Shown here in pieces: positions 1 through 11,192 of a DNA stretch of 64,000 nucleotides. The DNA comes from Isoperla grammatica (lineage: Eukaryota > Arthropoda > Insecta > Plecoptera > Perlodidae): assembly GCA_945910005.1 (NCBI GenBank), contig OX246747.1, positions 32,554,489-32,618,488 of the forward strand, read 5' to 3'. Position 1 is the first letter of the stretch. Each line of letters begins with the position of its first letter. The position numbers were made by a program, and so were the translations under genes. Under the pieces are notes generated by a model. That model saw nothing but the letters and a program-made list of their open reading frames with translations. It was not told the DNA's origin and made no database searches.

Positions 1-275
1 CAGCTAGTTTCAAGCTAGGCTAGGCTATGTTTTTTTTACTCCGGCTATCTTCTGGCTGGGCTGGGCTATGTTCTTTGTAAGCCAGCTAGATTCCAGCTCG
101 GCTCGGCTAGGTTCGTTTTAAGCTAGCTAGCTTCGAGCTCGGCTGGGCTATGTTCTGTGAAAGCTAGCTAACTTTTAGCTCGGCTACGTTTTTTTTTTTT
201 AAGCTAACCGCGGCTAGGCTTGCAGCTGGGCTAGCTTTGCCAGTGACTGGCTAGGCTAGGCTTCGGCTATGTTCA
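1..275. repeat. degenerate GGCTAGG-rich minisatellite
   Basis: Loose units of roughly 55-65 bp recur, each combining an AGCTAGCT-like block, a GGCTAGGCTA or GGCTGGGCTA block and a TATGTTnnTTT block. The left end is cut by the window edge. No coding signal is seen. Confidence 0.7.
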
Positions 276-299
276 AAAAACAAAACTAGTCGGATCCCT

Positions 300-430
300 G
301 AGAAAAATATCAACAATTTAACATATAATATTACATTTGTGAATGTGTAGTAATACCCAGAGATGATTTATCTAGTTAGGATTTGCCTAACTTAGGACAA
401 CTTAGAGTTAGGCATCTTTGTGAATCCAGA
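300..430 (-). mobile_element. MITE-like family A, truncated copy
   Basis: The reverse complement matches 15711-15850: a TGGATTCACAAAGATGCCTA end, then a CTAACTAGATAAATCA block, then GGGTATTACTACACATTC. The other half of the element is absent, so this is a truncated copy. Confidence 0.65.
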
Positions 431-726
431 CTCTGTTGTTTAACCGTCTTGAAGGTCAAGATTCTGTAACCGCCTCGCTGATTGGTAGAACAAAATAGGG
501 ATTCCCAACGAGAATCCAATAAGAGTCGTTGCGATTGGTTGTTACTTAAAACTACACAATACAAAAAGCTCTGTGATGGTTGCAAAACCAATCACCGGTG
601 AGCATTAGTAGATTGGTTTTCGCCCGCGTTCGTGCATTGTGTAAATGTGATGAGACAACAAAAGAAAACTATGGGAAAGTGTGTTTATTTCTTTTATGCC
701 ACGCACCACGAAGACTACTATTCAGC

Positions 727-970
727 AAGGTTCGGATGATTTCCAAAGAGCTTACAAAGCATCAAGACTCTTTTGTGAGTCGGGTCACATGTTACCGCGT
801 TGAACTTCTTTGGAATTAATGTTTTTGTCAAGTAACTTTGAAATCGAGATCAGAAAGGTATGGATGGTTACCAAAGAGCTTACAAAGCATCGAGACTCTT
901 TTTTTTAATCGGGTCACCTGTTGAACTTCTTTGGAATTGATGTTTTTGTCAGGTGAATTTGAAATAGAGA
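727..970. repeat. tandem duplication, 128-bp period
   Basis: Two diverged units (727-854 and 855-970) share CCAAAGAGCTTACAAAGCAT, the GACTCTTTT and CGGGTCAC blocks and a TGAACTTCTTTGGAATT block. The second unit lacks a few bases. The origin is not recognised. Confidence 0.8.
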
Positions 971-1165
971 AAACTGGGGTTGGTTTTTTCAGATGGAAAG
1001 AATGGTTTAAATGAATTGGTTCGTTATCGGTAGATAGTTTTCTATTCATCTATGTTCCTACACTAGCCCTAACGTAAGCGGTCTCACGCCGAACTCACAT
1101 CCTTATATCTATTTCCGCTTCCAAGCATTACAATAAATAGCTTCTCTTCCACACATTCGTAGAAG

Positions 1166-1312
1166 CAATCTTCCCGAGTACGTCGTTAAACAACAAATAC
1201 TAAAAAAGGCAGTCTTCTCGAGTACGTCGTTAAACAACAATAATAAAAAAAATGAAAAAAAATCTTCCCAAGTACGCAGTTAAACAACAAATATTCAAAA
1301 AGACAGTCTTCC
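1166..1312 (+). repeat. triplicated SINE 3-prime tail
   Basis: Three successive copies, about 43-50 bp apart, of a block built from TCTTCCCGAGTACGTCGTT followed by AAACAACAAATA. The block is the 3-prime end of the GTCGTTAAAC SINE family seen elsewhere in this window. No SINE body precedes it, so the tail alone has been duplicated. Confidence 0.7.
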
Positions 1313-2415
1313 GGTTACAAGAGAGCACAAGTCTCATAAGTAAATACTCATTGGTCATGGGGCAGCCTTGTAAGGAATTTACAGATAACCAACTGAATGT
1401 AGCAAATTATCCCCAATTAACCGGTTTCAAATAGAATGTAGGTCGCTATAGATAAGCAGAAAGTTAAGTTGGTACTCTAGTGGACTCGGATAATTCGTAG
1501 TTAGGACAACTCTAACAAACACAGTTTGACCTTTCATGAAGACACACAAGTCACAACTAAACCACATATAGACAACAAAACTCTAACTAGGATGTTAAAG
1601 TTTGAAATGTCAAACCACCCCGGTGCAAAGTTCAATCTCATCTCTAATATAGTGACCATTGATGCTGCCATAGTGATACGATTAATTGAAGCTACCTCAA
1701 TCCACACTCAACATGGGGTATGTGGGGTAGGTAGGGGGGTACATGGGGTATGTGGGGTAAGTAGGAACTTGTGGAACACACAACCCGAACTCTATATTTG
1801 GTTTTGCAATTATAATATGCTCTGACCTAGTTAATTTCTATTTGATTTGTACAAAAGGGGCAACGAACAATAGATGTGTATGTTCGTTTGTGCACACCCC
1901 CCTCCCTTGCCCTCTGATCCACACACACAATAAAGCGTGATTGGTTTATTAAAACGTCATGTATAACGTTTAAAATTTGAACACACAACTTCGGTTTAAA
2001 TTTACCAACTTCGTTAAGCTGCGAATTCATCAAAATTTTTAATCGGCCCATTTACTAATCTCGGATAGGTTACCACGGTTTCGACAAATATTAGATACTA
2101 GATGCATAGCGGCTTCTAGCGGGCGTAATTTTTTATCTCCGATTAACAGAAAATCGACGGATTAAAGTTTGGCCCTAAAGCTACGGTTTAGTAAGCTTGG
2201 TTCGGTATAATCGTAGTTTTTACAAACATTATACATTCAAAATGCATATGGGGGTCGTCATGTATGTTCGTGAAAAATTTCCACTTAAAGCGCCTAAAAT
2301 CGCGGTTTCAAAAGTTGGTGAAACCGGTCCTACAATGTTGGGAATTATAGTAGTCCCAACGCAAGTATTTGCATACTGATCTCAGGTCATTGTCTACTGC
2401 CCCTTCCAACCGCGC
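1313..2415. other. non-coding stretch, no gene recognised
   Basis: Short open frames show no recognisable domain. A short GGGGTA/GGGGTAGG-rich run lies at about 1717-1762. Part of 1350-1510 faintly resembles repeat family B (GGACTCGG and CAACTnTAA blocks), but too weakly to call a copy. Confidence 0.5.
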
Positions 2416-2672
2416 CAGTTAAAAGGAAATCAACAGATACCTGGCGTTCTTTCACACATTCGAAAATGCAGGGTTCGGCTTAGTCGAGTGCACAGGCGGT
2501 TTGGCCACACCCACCGTTACAGTTAACCAACGGAAGGTTTTAAATTATCCTCAACGGACCTTCTTAGCTTAGATAGTAGGAATTAGCGAAGTAGAAAATT
2601 AAGTTGTCACCTTGGACTCGGCTGTGTCGTAAGCATCAGAATACTTTCGTTGGGGCAACTATAATCCCAGAT
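2416..2672 (+). mobile_element. dispersed repeat family B, copy 1
   Basis: Matches 21826-22072 almost throughout. Shared blocks are ACCTGGCGTTCT, GAGTGCACAGG, GGTTTGGCCACACCCACC, GAATTAGCGAAGTAGA and TTGGACTCGGCTGTGTCGTA. No inverted repeats, Pol III boxes or coding frame were recognised, so the class is unknown. Confidence 0.75.
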
Positions 2673-2734
2673 TACCTGCTAATCTCGATAACACCATATG
2701 TAAACTATGTGTGTGTTTAACGACGATTAGTTGA

Positions 2735-2870
2735 CATTGTGTTTAACGACGTACTGAACCGTTATTTTATTGTAATATGACGACGGGGGATAAAGAACGG
2801 AGGACAGGGACAAGCAAGATGGGCGACAAATTCCAAAGAGGTTAAGCGCAAATGGGATGAAGGACCACCT
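2735..2870 (-). mobile_element. SINE fragment with GTCGTTAAAC tail
   Basis: The plus strand reads GTGTTTAACGACGTACTGAA, then ATATGACGACGGGGG, then AGGACAGGGACAAG. This is the 3-prime part of the SINE family whose best copy is 61673-61931. The 5-prime portion is not recognisable. Confidence 0.6.
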
Positions 2871-3579
2871 TCCTTGTTCGCTATATTTAGATTGTAATGA
2901 TATGTAATATAATGAAAACCGCAACTTCTAATAATTCAATACACAAACATTCCGTCAACAACATTAGAGTGATCACGATAATAGAAAGTGCTTTACACTG
3001 TTATTAGGTAATATACACACCGACACATTTCGATTATACAACAAGTCCGGTTTCAATTCGGCTTTTGGGTGTAATAAACGAAGTTCTAATTACATTGTAT
3101 GTACGCTGTACGGCGGCCATTAGCATAACGTTTAGTAGTTGAGGACGCCACCGCCGCCGCGGGCAGCGCCAGCGGTACGGATTTGAAACTTGAAAGCGTT
3201 TGGTCGGCCGGTGTGAGCGATATACGTGACTTAACGCCAGGCCAGGGTAAATCACCTCGGGGGGGGGGAGGGGGGAGGGAGCGGGGGTTGTTAAGGACAT
3301 CAAAGGTCACATGTCTGCCCCGGTCGGCACCCGGGACGTGTCCGTGTGCTCCGGTGTGACTCTAGTTATGTTCGTTTGTTAGACACATGATTGTAAATTG
3401 AGTGCAACTGCAAGTCTTTTAGGGGATGTTGTAAATGTCTTGTAAATAGGACATATATGGATATCAGTGGCGTAGCCAGGTATCTATGTTGTAGGGGGAC
3501 AATTGTATTGCGAACGATGTACATATAGAAAGAAAAAACGGTTTAATTTAATGGTGGTTATCATATTTTGAGTTTTTAG

Positions 3580-3725
3580 GGGCCGTATGCAGAGTCAAGT
3601 GTCAAGTTAAGTTAAGTACAGGATTTGTTGCTGTAGAATTGTTTTATTTCATGATATTTTCCATAAGAAGAACAAATTCCATAGTAACCATAAACAAATC
3701 ACATACTAAACTCGACTCTGCAATG
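3580..3725. mobile_element. small MITE-like element
   Basis: GGGGCCGTATGCAGAGTCAA at the left is mirrored by CTCGACTCTGCAATG at the right, giving an imperfect terminal inverted repeat around TGCAGAGTC. There is no coding content and no second copy in the window. Confidence 0.4.
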
Positions 3726-4121
3726 TTTTTTAAAGAACTCGTTTCGCGTTGTTGACTGCTGAATGCTGACAATTGGCTAATTTTAGCATAAATGTTGAGT
3801 TATAACAGTATCTAGTTCAAAACAAATCATTGAGCAAGTTGTTCACTTGTAGATTATGTGTCATTGCAGATGCTTATAGTAGCAGAGGAAACCAGTCTCG
3901 AAAACGTGACTTGGTTCGGAGAGGACAACTCATAGGGGAGCCACAGATCTATACTCTCTGCACATAACACGTGATATGAGCAACCTACTCTATACCCAAC
4001 TATAGACGCAAAGTAGTTAATTAACACGACACATATATCAAACTACCGATCATATTAACAATCTCTATTTCAATACCGTACTATACGCATAAGGTCGCCG
4101 TTACCGACTAGGTCCTAGGCC

Positions 4122-4306
4122 ACGAAACACGACTCAATACTTTCGTCAAAATTATTGAATTCAATTAATTAATTCTATTAATTTCAACAAAAGCGAATCA
4201 ATAACAGTTTGTTGAAAAAAACTGCAACAATATAGTATCTATGAATTGATGCTCTTTTGTCCTTGAATTCAATAAGTTTGACTAAAGTATTGAACCGATG
4301 TAATGT
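4122..4306. mobile_element. MITE family F, copy 1
   Basis: Matches 63815-63961: ACACGACTCAATACTTTCGT at the left, CAACAATnTAG in the middle, AAAGTATTGAACCG at the right. The ends are inverted relative to each other. This copy has extra internal TTAATTAATT-rich sequence. Confidence 0.75.
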
Positions 4307-4389
4307 TTAAGTGGGTATATCACTTGGATGTTGATTGAAGGACGTGTGCAATAGTCAATAAATCGTCGTTATAAAAAGAGATAACTTAT

Positions 4390-4390
<1 letters not shown>

Positions 4391-4432
<42 letters not shown>

Positions 4433-4453
4433 GACAGAGAGAGAGAGAGAGGG
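4391..4453. repeat. (GA)n microsatellite
   Basis: About 60 bp of GA repeats, interrupted by two CA units. Confidence 0.95.
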
Positions 4454-4459
4454 GCCATT

Positions 4460-5165
4460 TTTAACTGAAACCTCAACATTTTCTCTACAGAGCATTGGAG
4501 ATGTAAGGTCACGAAATTAAATCCGATGAAACATCCAACATCCTACTAGTCTTATATTATTGTGTCTTTTATGGCGTGGTTTTCTTTTCTTCGTTCACAC
4601 GTTCGCAGATTGAAAATCTTCAATGAAAGCAGCCGAGATCAGATATTCCGTCTATAGGGAGGGGGGAGGGGGGGGGGGGATTTATGCGCGGGAGGATCTG
4701 CTTATCAGTGCGCGCGAGATAACGGCTTCGGCGGGTAGCGAAGAAAAGCTCGCGCGTCAATGATGGCTCGAATTCCAAGATCTTAAAGTCGAGCCACCTC
4801 TCAATAAATGTAATTTTATTACAATACAAATTTATAATTATACTAAAGACGAGCCTCCATCAGCAAATATAATTTTCTTACAATACAAATTTATAATTAA
4901 AGTCATAGAAGGTGAAAATTTACAATATGATCTTATCACATGATAAAAAAACATTTCGGAGGCGAAATATTCTCAACATTAAATTGTTAAAGCCAAATTA
5001 CGTAGGCGATTTTTCTGAAGAAAAAAACACAAAGCAGGGAGATTGAATTTTTGTACATCGTATAAACTTATTTTCATTCCCAAGACAAAGTTTAGAAAAA
5101 AGCAATCTATAAGAGTGTTTAGTGAATAGATTTGTCTATTCAACAGTATACGAACGTCGTTGTTT
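4460..5165. other. non-coding stretch, no gene recognised
   Basis: A G-run occurs near 4660-4680. A short block, AATTTTnTTACAATACAAAT followed by TTATAATTA, is duplicated at about 4809-4840 and 4870-4900. Nothing else is supported. Confidence 0.5.
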
Positions 5166-5167
5166 TG

Positions 5168-5290
5168 ATAAGTTGTACTGTTTAACGACGTACTCGACAA
5201 CAATGATCGTATGACGTCGGGGGTGACTGGAGGAAAGAGACAAGTAGGACGTAAAGGGGAGAAAAAGGGAAAGGGGAAAACGACGAATCA
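5168..5290 (-). mobile_element. SINE fragment with GTCGTTAAAC tail
   Basis: The plus strand reads TGTTTAACGACGTACTCGAC, then CGTATGACGTCGGGGG, then GAGACAAGTAGGACG and a purine-rich run. This is the 3-prime part of the family, transcribed leftward. Confidence 0.65.
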
Positions 5291-7440
5291 AAGTCGCCAA
5301 ATGACACAACTCGTTTTTCTTCTTGTGATTATTGTTCACAGATCTTGATAATGTCATCAAGCAAACAAGTCGTTATACTTTCACTTCTACAATAATATAA
5401 TATCACTCCCTCCCTCCTTCCTCTTCTGTTCTGGGTAAATGCGCAAAACGTCATTCGCTAAAAAAAACGTTTTCACTATCGCATAAAGATACAAAATTCC
5501 TTTCATGATAATTGGAACGCTTGTACGTTTTCTAATGATCTGAAAAGTTGATCGTTTTTCTTTGTTCTGTTATCTCTAAAAAAAGGGAAAACGAGACATG
5601 ATCAAATAAAAAGTGAGACGATAAAGAAAAGAAAATGAACAATAAGTGTTGGGCAGCTGAGATCGCTTCGATAAAATGTGTAGCAGAGAATTGTTTATGA
5701 AGAGAGACCAATGCAAGACAAAGTGGAACCTTTGTTGGGTAGAGAGAGATACCTGAAGTTCGAAGTTTGAAGTTGGAAACTTTCGACTAGGATTGTTCTA
5801 GAACGTTACAAGATTGTTCTAGGACTACTTAAAACTCAATCCGACCAAAACCACTATCAATATATTGATCTTCTCTAACTATCACAAACATACAAACAAA
5901 TAAGTAGAATGTTTGGCAACTATCGAAATTTGTCGTCAAACTTTGATAACGAAGTACAATTTTATGTATGTAATTATCGACTCGATTATAATTGTGTTTA
6001 ACGACACAAAGTTGAGACTAGCCTTAGAACAATCTACAATCTTAGAACTAGCATCAAAGAAGAAAATGTTTATAGGGGTACCTATCCACAATTTACATCC
6101 AATGCTGCAACGTGTAGAATAATTCCTATTAAAGTTTCACATCATGGGAATTTTTTTCCTTCGTCGAGATTATTAAGAGTTTGTTTTTCTCAGAGCAGAT
6201 TATTGAAAGGGTTATGGCAATCTAAATATTTACTTTGTGTATAGACTTTCTCAGCGGGAGTCAGCGCAGAGTACCAATTCTTTCTCTTTGAAGAACGCAG
6301 AAAGCAAGTATAATTAGTTTCCTTTTCGTTTCTCTGTAGCTTTCGAAAGCGTTGTAGAAAGAAAATAATGTTTTTTTTTTCATTTTCTACCATCGAGTGG
6401 CAACCAGATCTTGCTGGGTATACAAAGCCGTTTTAAAGCAGGCATCAATTAGCTGAAAAGCAAGCAGCTCTTATAGCCAATTAATTTCACCGAAAACAAT
6501 TTAACTTTCAATAATTGTGTTGTGATTTTAACAGAATGATTTTCGTTTCAAATTGCTTAGAGAAATCAGAATTAAGAAATAGCTTTGCCCTCGAGCAAAC
6601 TTTGCCTTTAGGTGTAAAGGTAGTCTTGTTATAAAACCGCACGAAATTGTAGTTCTTTTAAGGTCGTCATTGAGGTTTAAGGTCAGACAAATATTTCTCA
6701 GTAACTATTGTGCAACTTTGGAACTTTTCAACGATTTCGCCAAAAAACTGCACACCTTCAACGCACATCAACGCTTGGGAATGGTCAAAATTTCAACTTG
6801 ATCGGACTTTCCGTTCGACCACTATCGACAAACATAAACAAAAAAAACGAGTGCCATAAAAGTCTAATGGAGACACTCGCTTCGTTCGTTTAACTATACA
6901 CAACGTTTATTTGGCACGATTTTCATACTGAAACAGTCTCCAATATGGATGCCAGAAAACAAAGGAACGACTTGGCATCCAGCTTCTGGCAGAGAAAACT
7001 ATTATGAACACACATCGTTATAGACATGAGAACATTACAACACATTATATTACATTATAAACATTGCGAACAAGTAATTTCGAGACGATAAATTCCGCCA
7101 AACTAGAACCATTATCACGAATACACATTCGACCGTCTGTGAACGTCTGTTAACTTTTGAAACCAACAACAAGAATACAATTTTCCTCCGCCGCCATTCT
7201 AGACCGTTTAACATTGAGTAATATTTCTGGAGACGTAGAAATCATCCCTCTCGCTCAAACAAACCTCAGCTAGAATTTATATGGACGACCCGGTATCAAC
7301 GGCAAATGGTGGCTTGTAATATTAAACTTTGCAAAATAATCGGTAATTTATAGATATCTTGAAAACGTTTCACGATATTGAACAAGAGTTCAATGCTACA
7401 CGTCATTTGCGATTGTGTCAGTAAACAATACATTTAAAAA
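5291..7440. other. non-coding stretch, no gene recognised
   Basis: Roughly 2.1 kb of AT-rich sequence. Open frames are short, lack recognisable domains and have no paired splice sites that I trust. This is probably intergenic or intronic. Confidence 0.5.
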
Positions 7441-7750
7441 CTGTAAAATATTGTAATTATTACGGTATTTATTTATTTCTGTAAGTAATTAAATAACTGA
7501 GAATAAAATATTTCGAAAAATGACATTCGTAACAAAAAAAAAACAACGAACAAAGAAATAATGAATAGAAATAACGTAATTACCATTGTTACTTTTATGA
7601 CTGTTAATATTTTTCTAATCTATTCAATAATTGAGAATTAATCAATGAAATGACAACCGTAACAATTACAACATTTATTTTTAAATTTATTGTTTAGCTG
7701 GATAGAAATAACATTTATTTTTAAATTTATTGTTAAGCTGGATAGAAAAC
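7441..7750. mobile_element. repeat family P fragments
   Basis: Contains GACAACCGTAACAATT and TTTATTGTTTAGCTGGATA blocks that recur at about 33270-33345 and 38440-38700. A 37-bp piece ending AGCTGGATAGAAA is tandemly duplicated at 7674-7747. The family looks like an old AT-rich foldback related to 33817-34078. Confidence 0.45.
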
Positions 7751-8131
7751 ACAATTTCCATTATTGGAATCATTTTTTGAATATCCTGAAGCGCTCTCAA
7801 GATATAAATAAAAATAAAAAAAAGTCTTAACTCAGCGAGATCCACACCCCCCTTAATATTCAGGTGGTGTACTCCACTCCAACAAACGGATCGTTTCAAT
7901 TGCGCTCACGTTCAGACAGAGAGAAAAGTTTCGCAAGGTCGTCGGTTGTGAGTTTGATTTCAACGCCCCCCCCCCCCCCCTCGTTATTTATAGGACGACG
8001 TGGCTCGCTCGCGGGGGTGAAACACAAGTGATGGTTTTATTTTATTGTCTAACACATTCCCCTTCAATCAACATGACTGCTGCCTGCTTTTATGTGTATG
8101 GCTGCTGTATCAATCCAAGAAAGGGTTAGGC

Positions 8132-8403
8132 CAATGATATTCAACAGCTATAGTAGGCTAGATGCGCAGCCTAGCAACCACAGGCGTGTCAATTAGAAGC
8201 CATATTGAATTAAGCAATTACCACAGGCTGGAATGGGAGTCTCAAACTAGACTTTCTGCCGCTTGCAGCGCTAGCAGTACTGAAAGGTCTAAATTAACAG
8301 GTAAACTGCCCAATTCAAAATGGCTTCAATTTGCCACGCTCGCTACTGAGTGGAAGGTTGGGGGACTGGTGATCTAGCCTACTATAGGTGTTGAATATCA
8401 TTG
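8132..8403. mobile_element. 272-bp MITE with 8-bp target duplication
   Basis: The ends are CAATGATATTCAACAGCTAT and its inverse, a terminal inverted repeat of about 32 bp that runs through TAGTAGGCTAGAT. GGTTAGGC occurs directly outside both ends (8124-8131 and 8404-8411), an 8-bp target site duplication. CA...TG ends with an 8-bp duplication suggest the hAT superfamily. The interior is non-coding. A second copy of equal length lies at 18952-19223. Confidence 0.85.
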
Positions 8404-8494
8404 GGTTAGGCACAAGTCCATAGTCGAACCACAGAAACATAATTATATCCGCAAGCATGCAACCGTTTCTATTTTTTGAAGCTAGGCCTAGGTC

Positions 8495-8655
8495 AACAGA
8501 CGATTTCAGAATTGGTCTACAGGTCCGTGATTAATTCTATCTAAGGGTCCTTGATAGATCAATGACAACAATGCTCAAAAATAACAACTAGTTTTCGTTA
8601 TGCATTGTTGTCATTGAAGATCTAGAGGGCCGTAATTAATTCTATCTATAAGAGT
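8495..8655. mobile_element. dispersed repeat family D, copy 1
   Basis: GATTTCAGAATTGGTCTAC and GATTAATTCTATCTAAGGG recur in inverted form at the far end (GATCTAGAGGGCCGTAATTA). CAATGACAACAATGC faces GCATTGTTGTCATTG, making a hairpin. Related pieces lie at 21030-21245, 24005-24075 and 30885-31015. Confidence 0.65.
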
Positions 8656-8659
8656 CTCT

Positions 8660-9420
8660 GAAATAGGTACATACAATGCGTCGATGGGTTAACTCTTCCT
8701 ACGCCCCTTAAGTGGTAATTTCTCTAAACTTATTAAAAGGCCATAGAACACTAACGAAAGATCCAAAAATGACATAACAATTTGGCTGAAATAGTTTCTG
8801 AAACGTTCGATTTAAATCGTTTTACGCAAACATTTTAAAATCGATCTAATAATTTCACGATTTTTCGTTTTTGTCCTAACAAATACCAGTTTGGTTTGGT
8901 GTCAACAAGCTGCTACAAGTCTTAACGCAAGTCATAATGACATCGGCTGAATCAAATTTACCACACATCGCCGGAGTCGTCAATTAAGAATAGGTATGAG
9001 GAATTTTAAAGTGGGATGGATATAGTGAGAGAAAAGAAAGAAAGTAAAAAAAAATTGTCACCTCATTTAAAGAATTGTAAACAGATCAAAGACTCCCAGA
9101 ACTAAGACCGCGATCTATCTCTCCCATGAAGCATTGTTTCTCGGCACTCAGTCAGTACAATCCGCTTTGACGACTTCCAGTTCGCTATATCAAAGAAGTA
9201 AATGTGCATGTCTGTCTGTAGTGGAGTGAATGTCGAGTACTCGGAAGAGCGGCGGTGGAGGGGAGGGGGCTGAGGAGGAGGAGAGGGGGAACGATGATTC
9301 AAGTGGCTCACTCTACCGACAATCCCGGGAATTTCCGCCGTATTGATCTGGTCACGTCTGTGAATGATTCTTTACGTCACACTCGCAAACACAGCTGACG
9401 CGGTAGACTCACACACGGCG
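8660..9420. other. non-coding stretch, no gene recognised
   Basis: No repeat family shared with the rest of the window and no convincing coding frame. Confidence 0.5.
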
Positions 9421-9862
9421 GGTACTTAAGTCGCGTACTTAGCACCTCGCCTTAGCTTAGACGATCGCATGTACTTAGGTACAACGTACTTAAGTACGCT
9501 ATACTTAAGTCATGTACTTAGCACCTCACCTTTACTTAGACGATCGCATGTTAAGATACATACTTACGTACAACTTACTTAAGTACGATATACTTAAGTA
9601 ACGTACTTAAGTACGATATACTTAAGTAACGTACTTAGAACCTCGCCTTAGCTTAGACGATCGCATGTAAAAGTACATATTTAAGTACAACGTACTTAAG
9701 TACGATATACTTAAGTAACGTAGTTAGAATCTTAGCTTAGCTTAGACGGTCTCATGTACTGAAGATGGAACATACTTAAGTACGATATACTTAAGTAACG
9801 TACTTAGTATCAGCTTAGACGATCTCGTACTGAAGATGGAACACACTTAAGTACGACATACT
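9421..9862. repeat. tandem array of ACTTAAGT palindromes
   Basis: Roughly five diverged units carry palindromic TACTTAAGTA cores separated by GATATACTTAAGTAACGTAC and ATCGCATGTA blocks and a TTAGCTTAGACGATC block. The spacing is irregular (about 60-120 bp). Most units share the CACCTCGCCTTAGCTTAGAC spacer. Confidence 0.85.
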
Positions 9863-9865
9863 TTG

Positions 9866-10081
9866 AATTAGCCACGGCCGCTGGTTGGCTGCCACTCACT
9901 CACCCGAGACGCAAGCATTACCGAAGTTGGAAGGTTAGGTTAGGTTAGGTTAGGCTAGAACATAACCTAACCTAACCCAACCTAACCTAACCTAACCTAA
10001 CCCGAGCAGGTATTTAAATTAGCCACGGCCGCTGGTTGGCTGCCGCTCACCCATCCCGTGAAGGAAGCATTACCGAAGTTG
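9866..10081. repeat. inverted TTAGG array between direct repeats
   Basis: 9866-9929 and 10017-10081 are direct copies: AATTAGCCACGGCCGCTGGT, then TGGCTGCC, CATTACCGAAGTTG. Between them lie four TTAGG units (9935-9954), a short GCTAGAACATAA spacer, then a run of CCTAA units (9964-10002) in the opposite sense. The block can form a hairpin. TTAGG resembles a telomere-type pentamer, but the array is short and interstitial. Confidence 0.85.
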
Positions 10082-10469
10082 TTGTACGACGACTATATGA
10101 GCACAGTTACATACAAATCCATACACTAGCGAAACTCTAGCAATTTGCTTGCTACAAACACATGCGTGTGTGGGTGCTATTATTCCTAGAGGGGCTGAGG
10201 GTCTAGTCGCAGAGCCGATCAAGTAGTAGGGTACTACTACAACTCGAGGTGGTAAACAACGTATATGTCAACCCGATCACCGCTACGCTGCGCTAATGTC
10301 GCCGTGCTGCGCAAGTTGTTCAACGGATGGAGCTGCTATGTGAGTTTCGGTATACCTACTGACTGTATGAATTAGTTAACTGTTTCTACAATAAATTTCA
10401 AACATTCAAATAGATGCCATCGTGTTAGAGTACAATTTGTACCTTCCACAGGAAACTCAAGTAAATTTA

Positions 10470-10612
10470 GGGCCGGTATTTCAATGTCCAGTTAAAATCT
10501 ACTTTTCAGTTAAATTGTTTTCACCATGACAACGGCCAATAGAAACACACCAAACTGGGCTTATCTGACAGTTAAATTTACTTGACACTTTAACTGGACA
10601 TTGAAATTCCAT
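10470..10612. mobile_element. small MITE, 19-bp inverted ends
   Basis: ATTTCAATGTCCAGTTAAA at 10478-10496 is exactly mirrored by TTTAACTGGACATTGAAAT near 10589-10608. The interior is non-coding and contains a TTAAATTTACTTGACA stretch. Confidence 0.75.
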
Positions 10613-10779
10613 AGGTTAGACAAATAATTTTTTCCAACAATGTTCATGATACTTCAGTTTTATTGCGTGGGTTTTCGGAGCGGAAAAATTTTCTCTTACG
10701 TTTCATTTCTCAACGTGTTTAACTCGTCCATGTTTTCTCCCATTGTTTTATCTGTCTTCTACCCCTCCTCTCTCCTCCC

Positions 10780-11192
10780 CCCCCCCCCCCCCACTGCGTT
10801 CGCTTATGTCTACACGGCTCGCTTCTAATTTCTTAAGATTTTATCGACGGTAGACGGTTCACATTCTTCCAGACTTTCGTTGATAAATTTCTAACACTTA
10901 ATTACGTTTTATTTTAGTGACGTCAAACGCAAGCAAGCAAGCAAGCAACGCTTTCACTGCGCTGATCAAAGCACTTTGAATGTCGAAAGCAGATGCCAAG
11001 AAGTTACAAAAAGGAATTGGCTCGATCCACTCGTTACACAAACAGGCATTTAACGTAAATAAAATTTAAAAAAAAAACGCGCACCTGTTTCTTCAAGTAA
11101 GCGTCACTTAGAAAAGAAATTCCAAAGTAGATGGATCTGAAAGAGACGCGTGTGTCTAAAAAACATAAGTTTTTAACAAACTGTTTAGATTG
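10780..11192. other. non-coding stretch with poly-C
   Basis: A C16 tract lies at about 10777-10792 and (GCAA)n at 10931-10948. No gene is seen. Confidence 0.5.

Noticed and set aside
3465..3480. hAT-like end CAGTGGCGTAGCCAGG
   Set aside because: No matching inverse end or 8-bp duplication was found nearby. It may be a solo relic or chance.
9935..10002. True telomere or chromosome end
   Set aside because: The array is short, inverted and surrounded by ordinary sequence on both sides.
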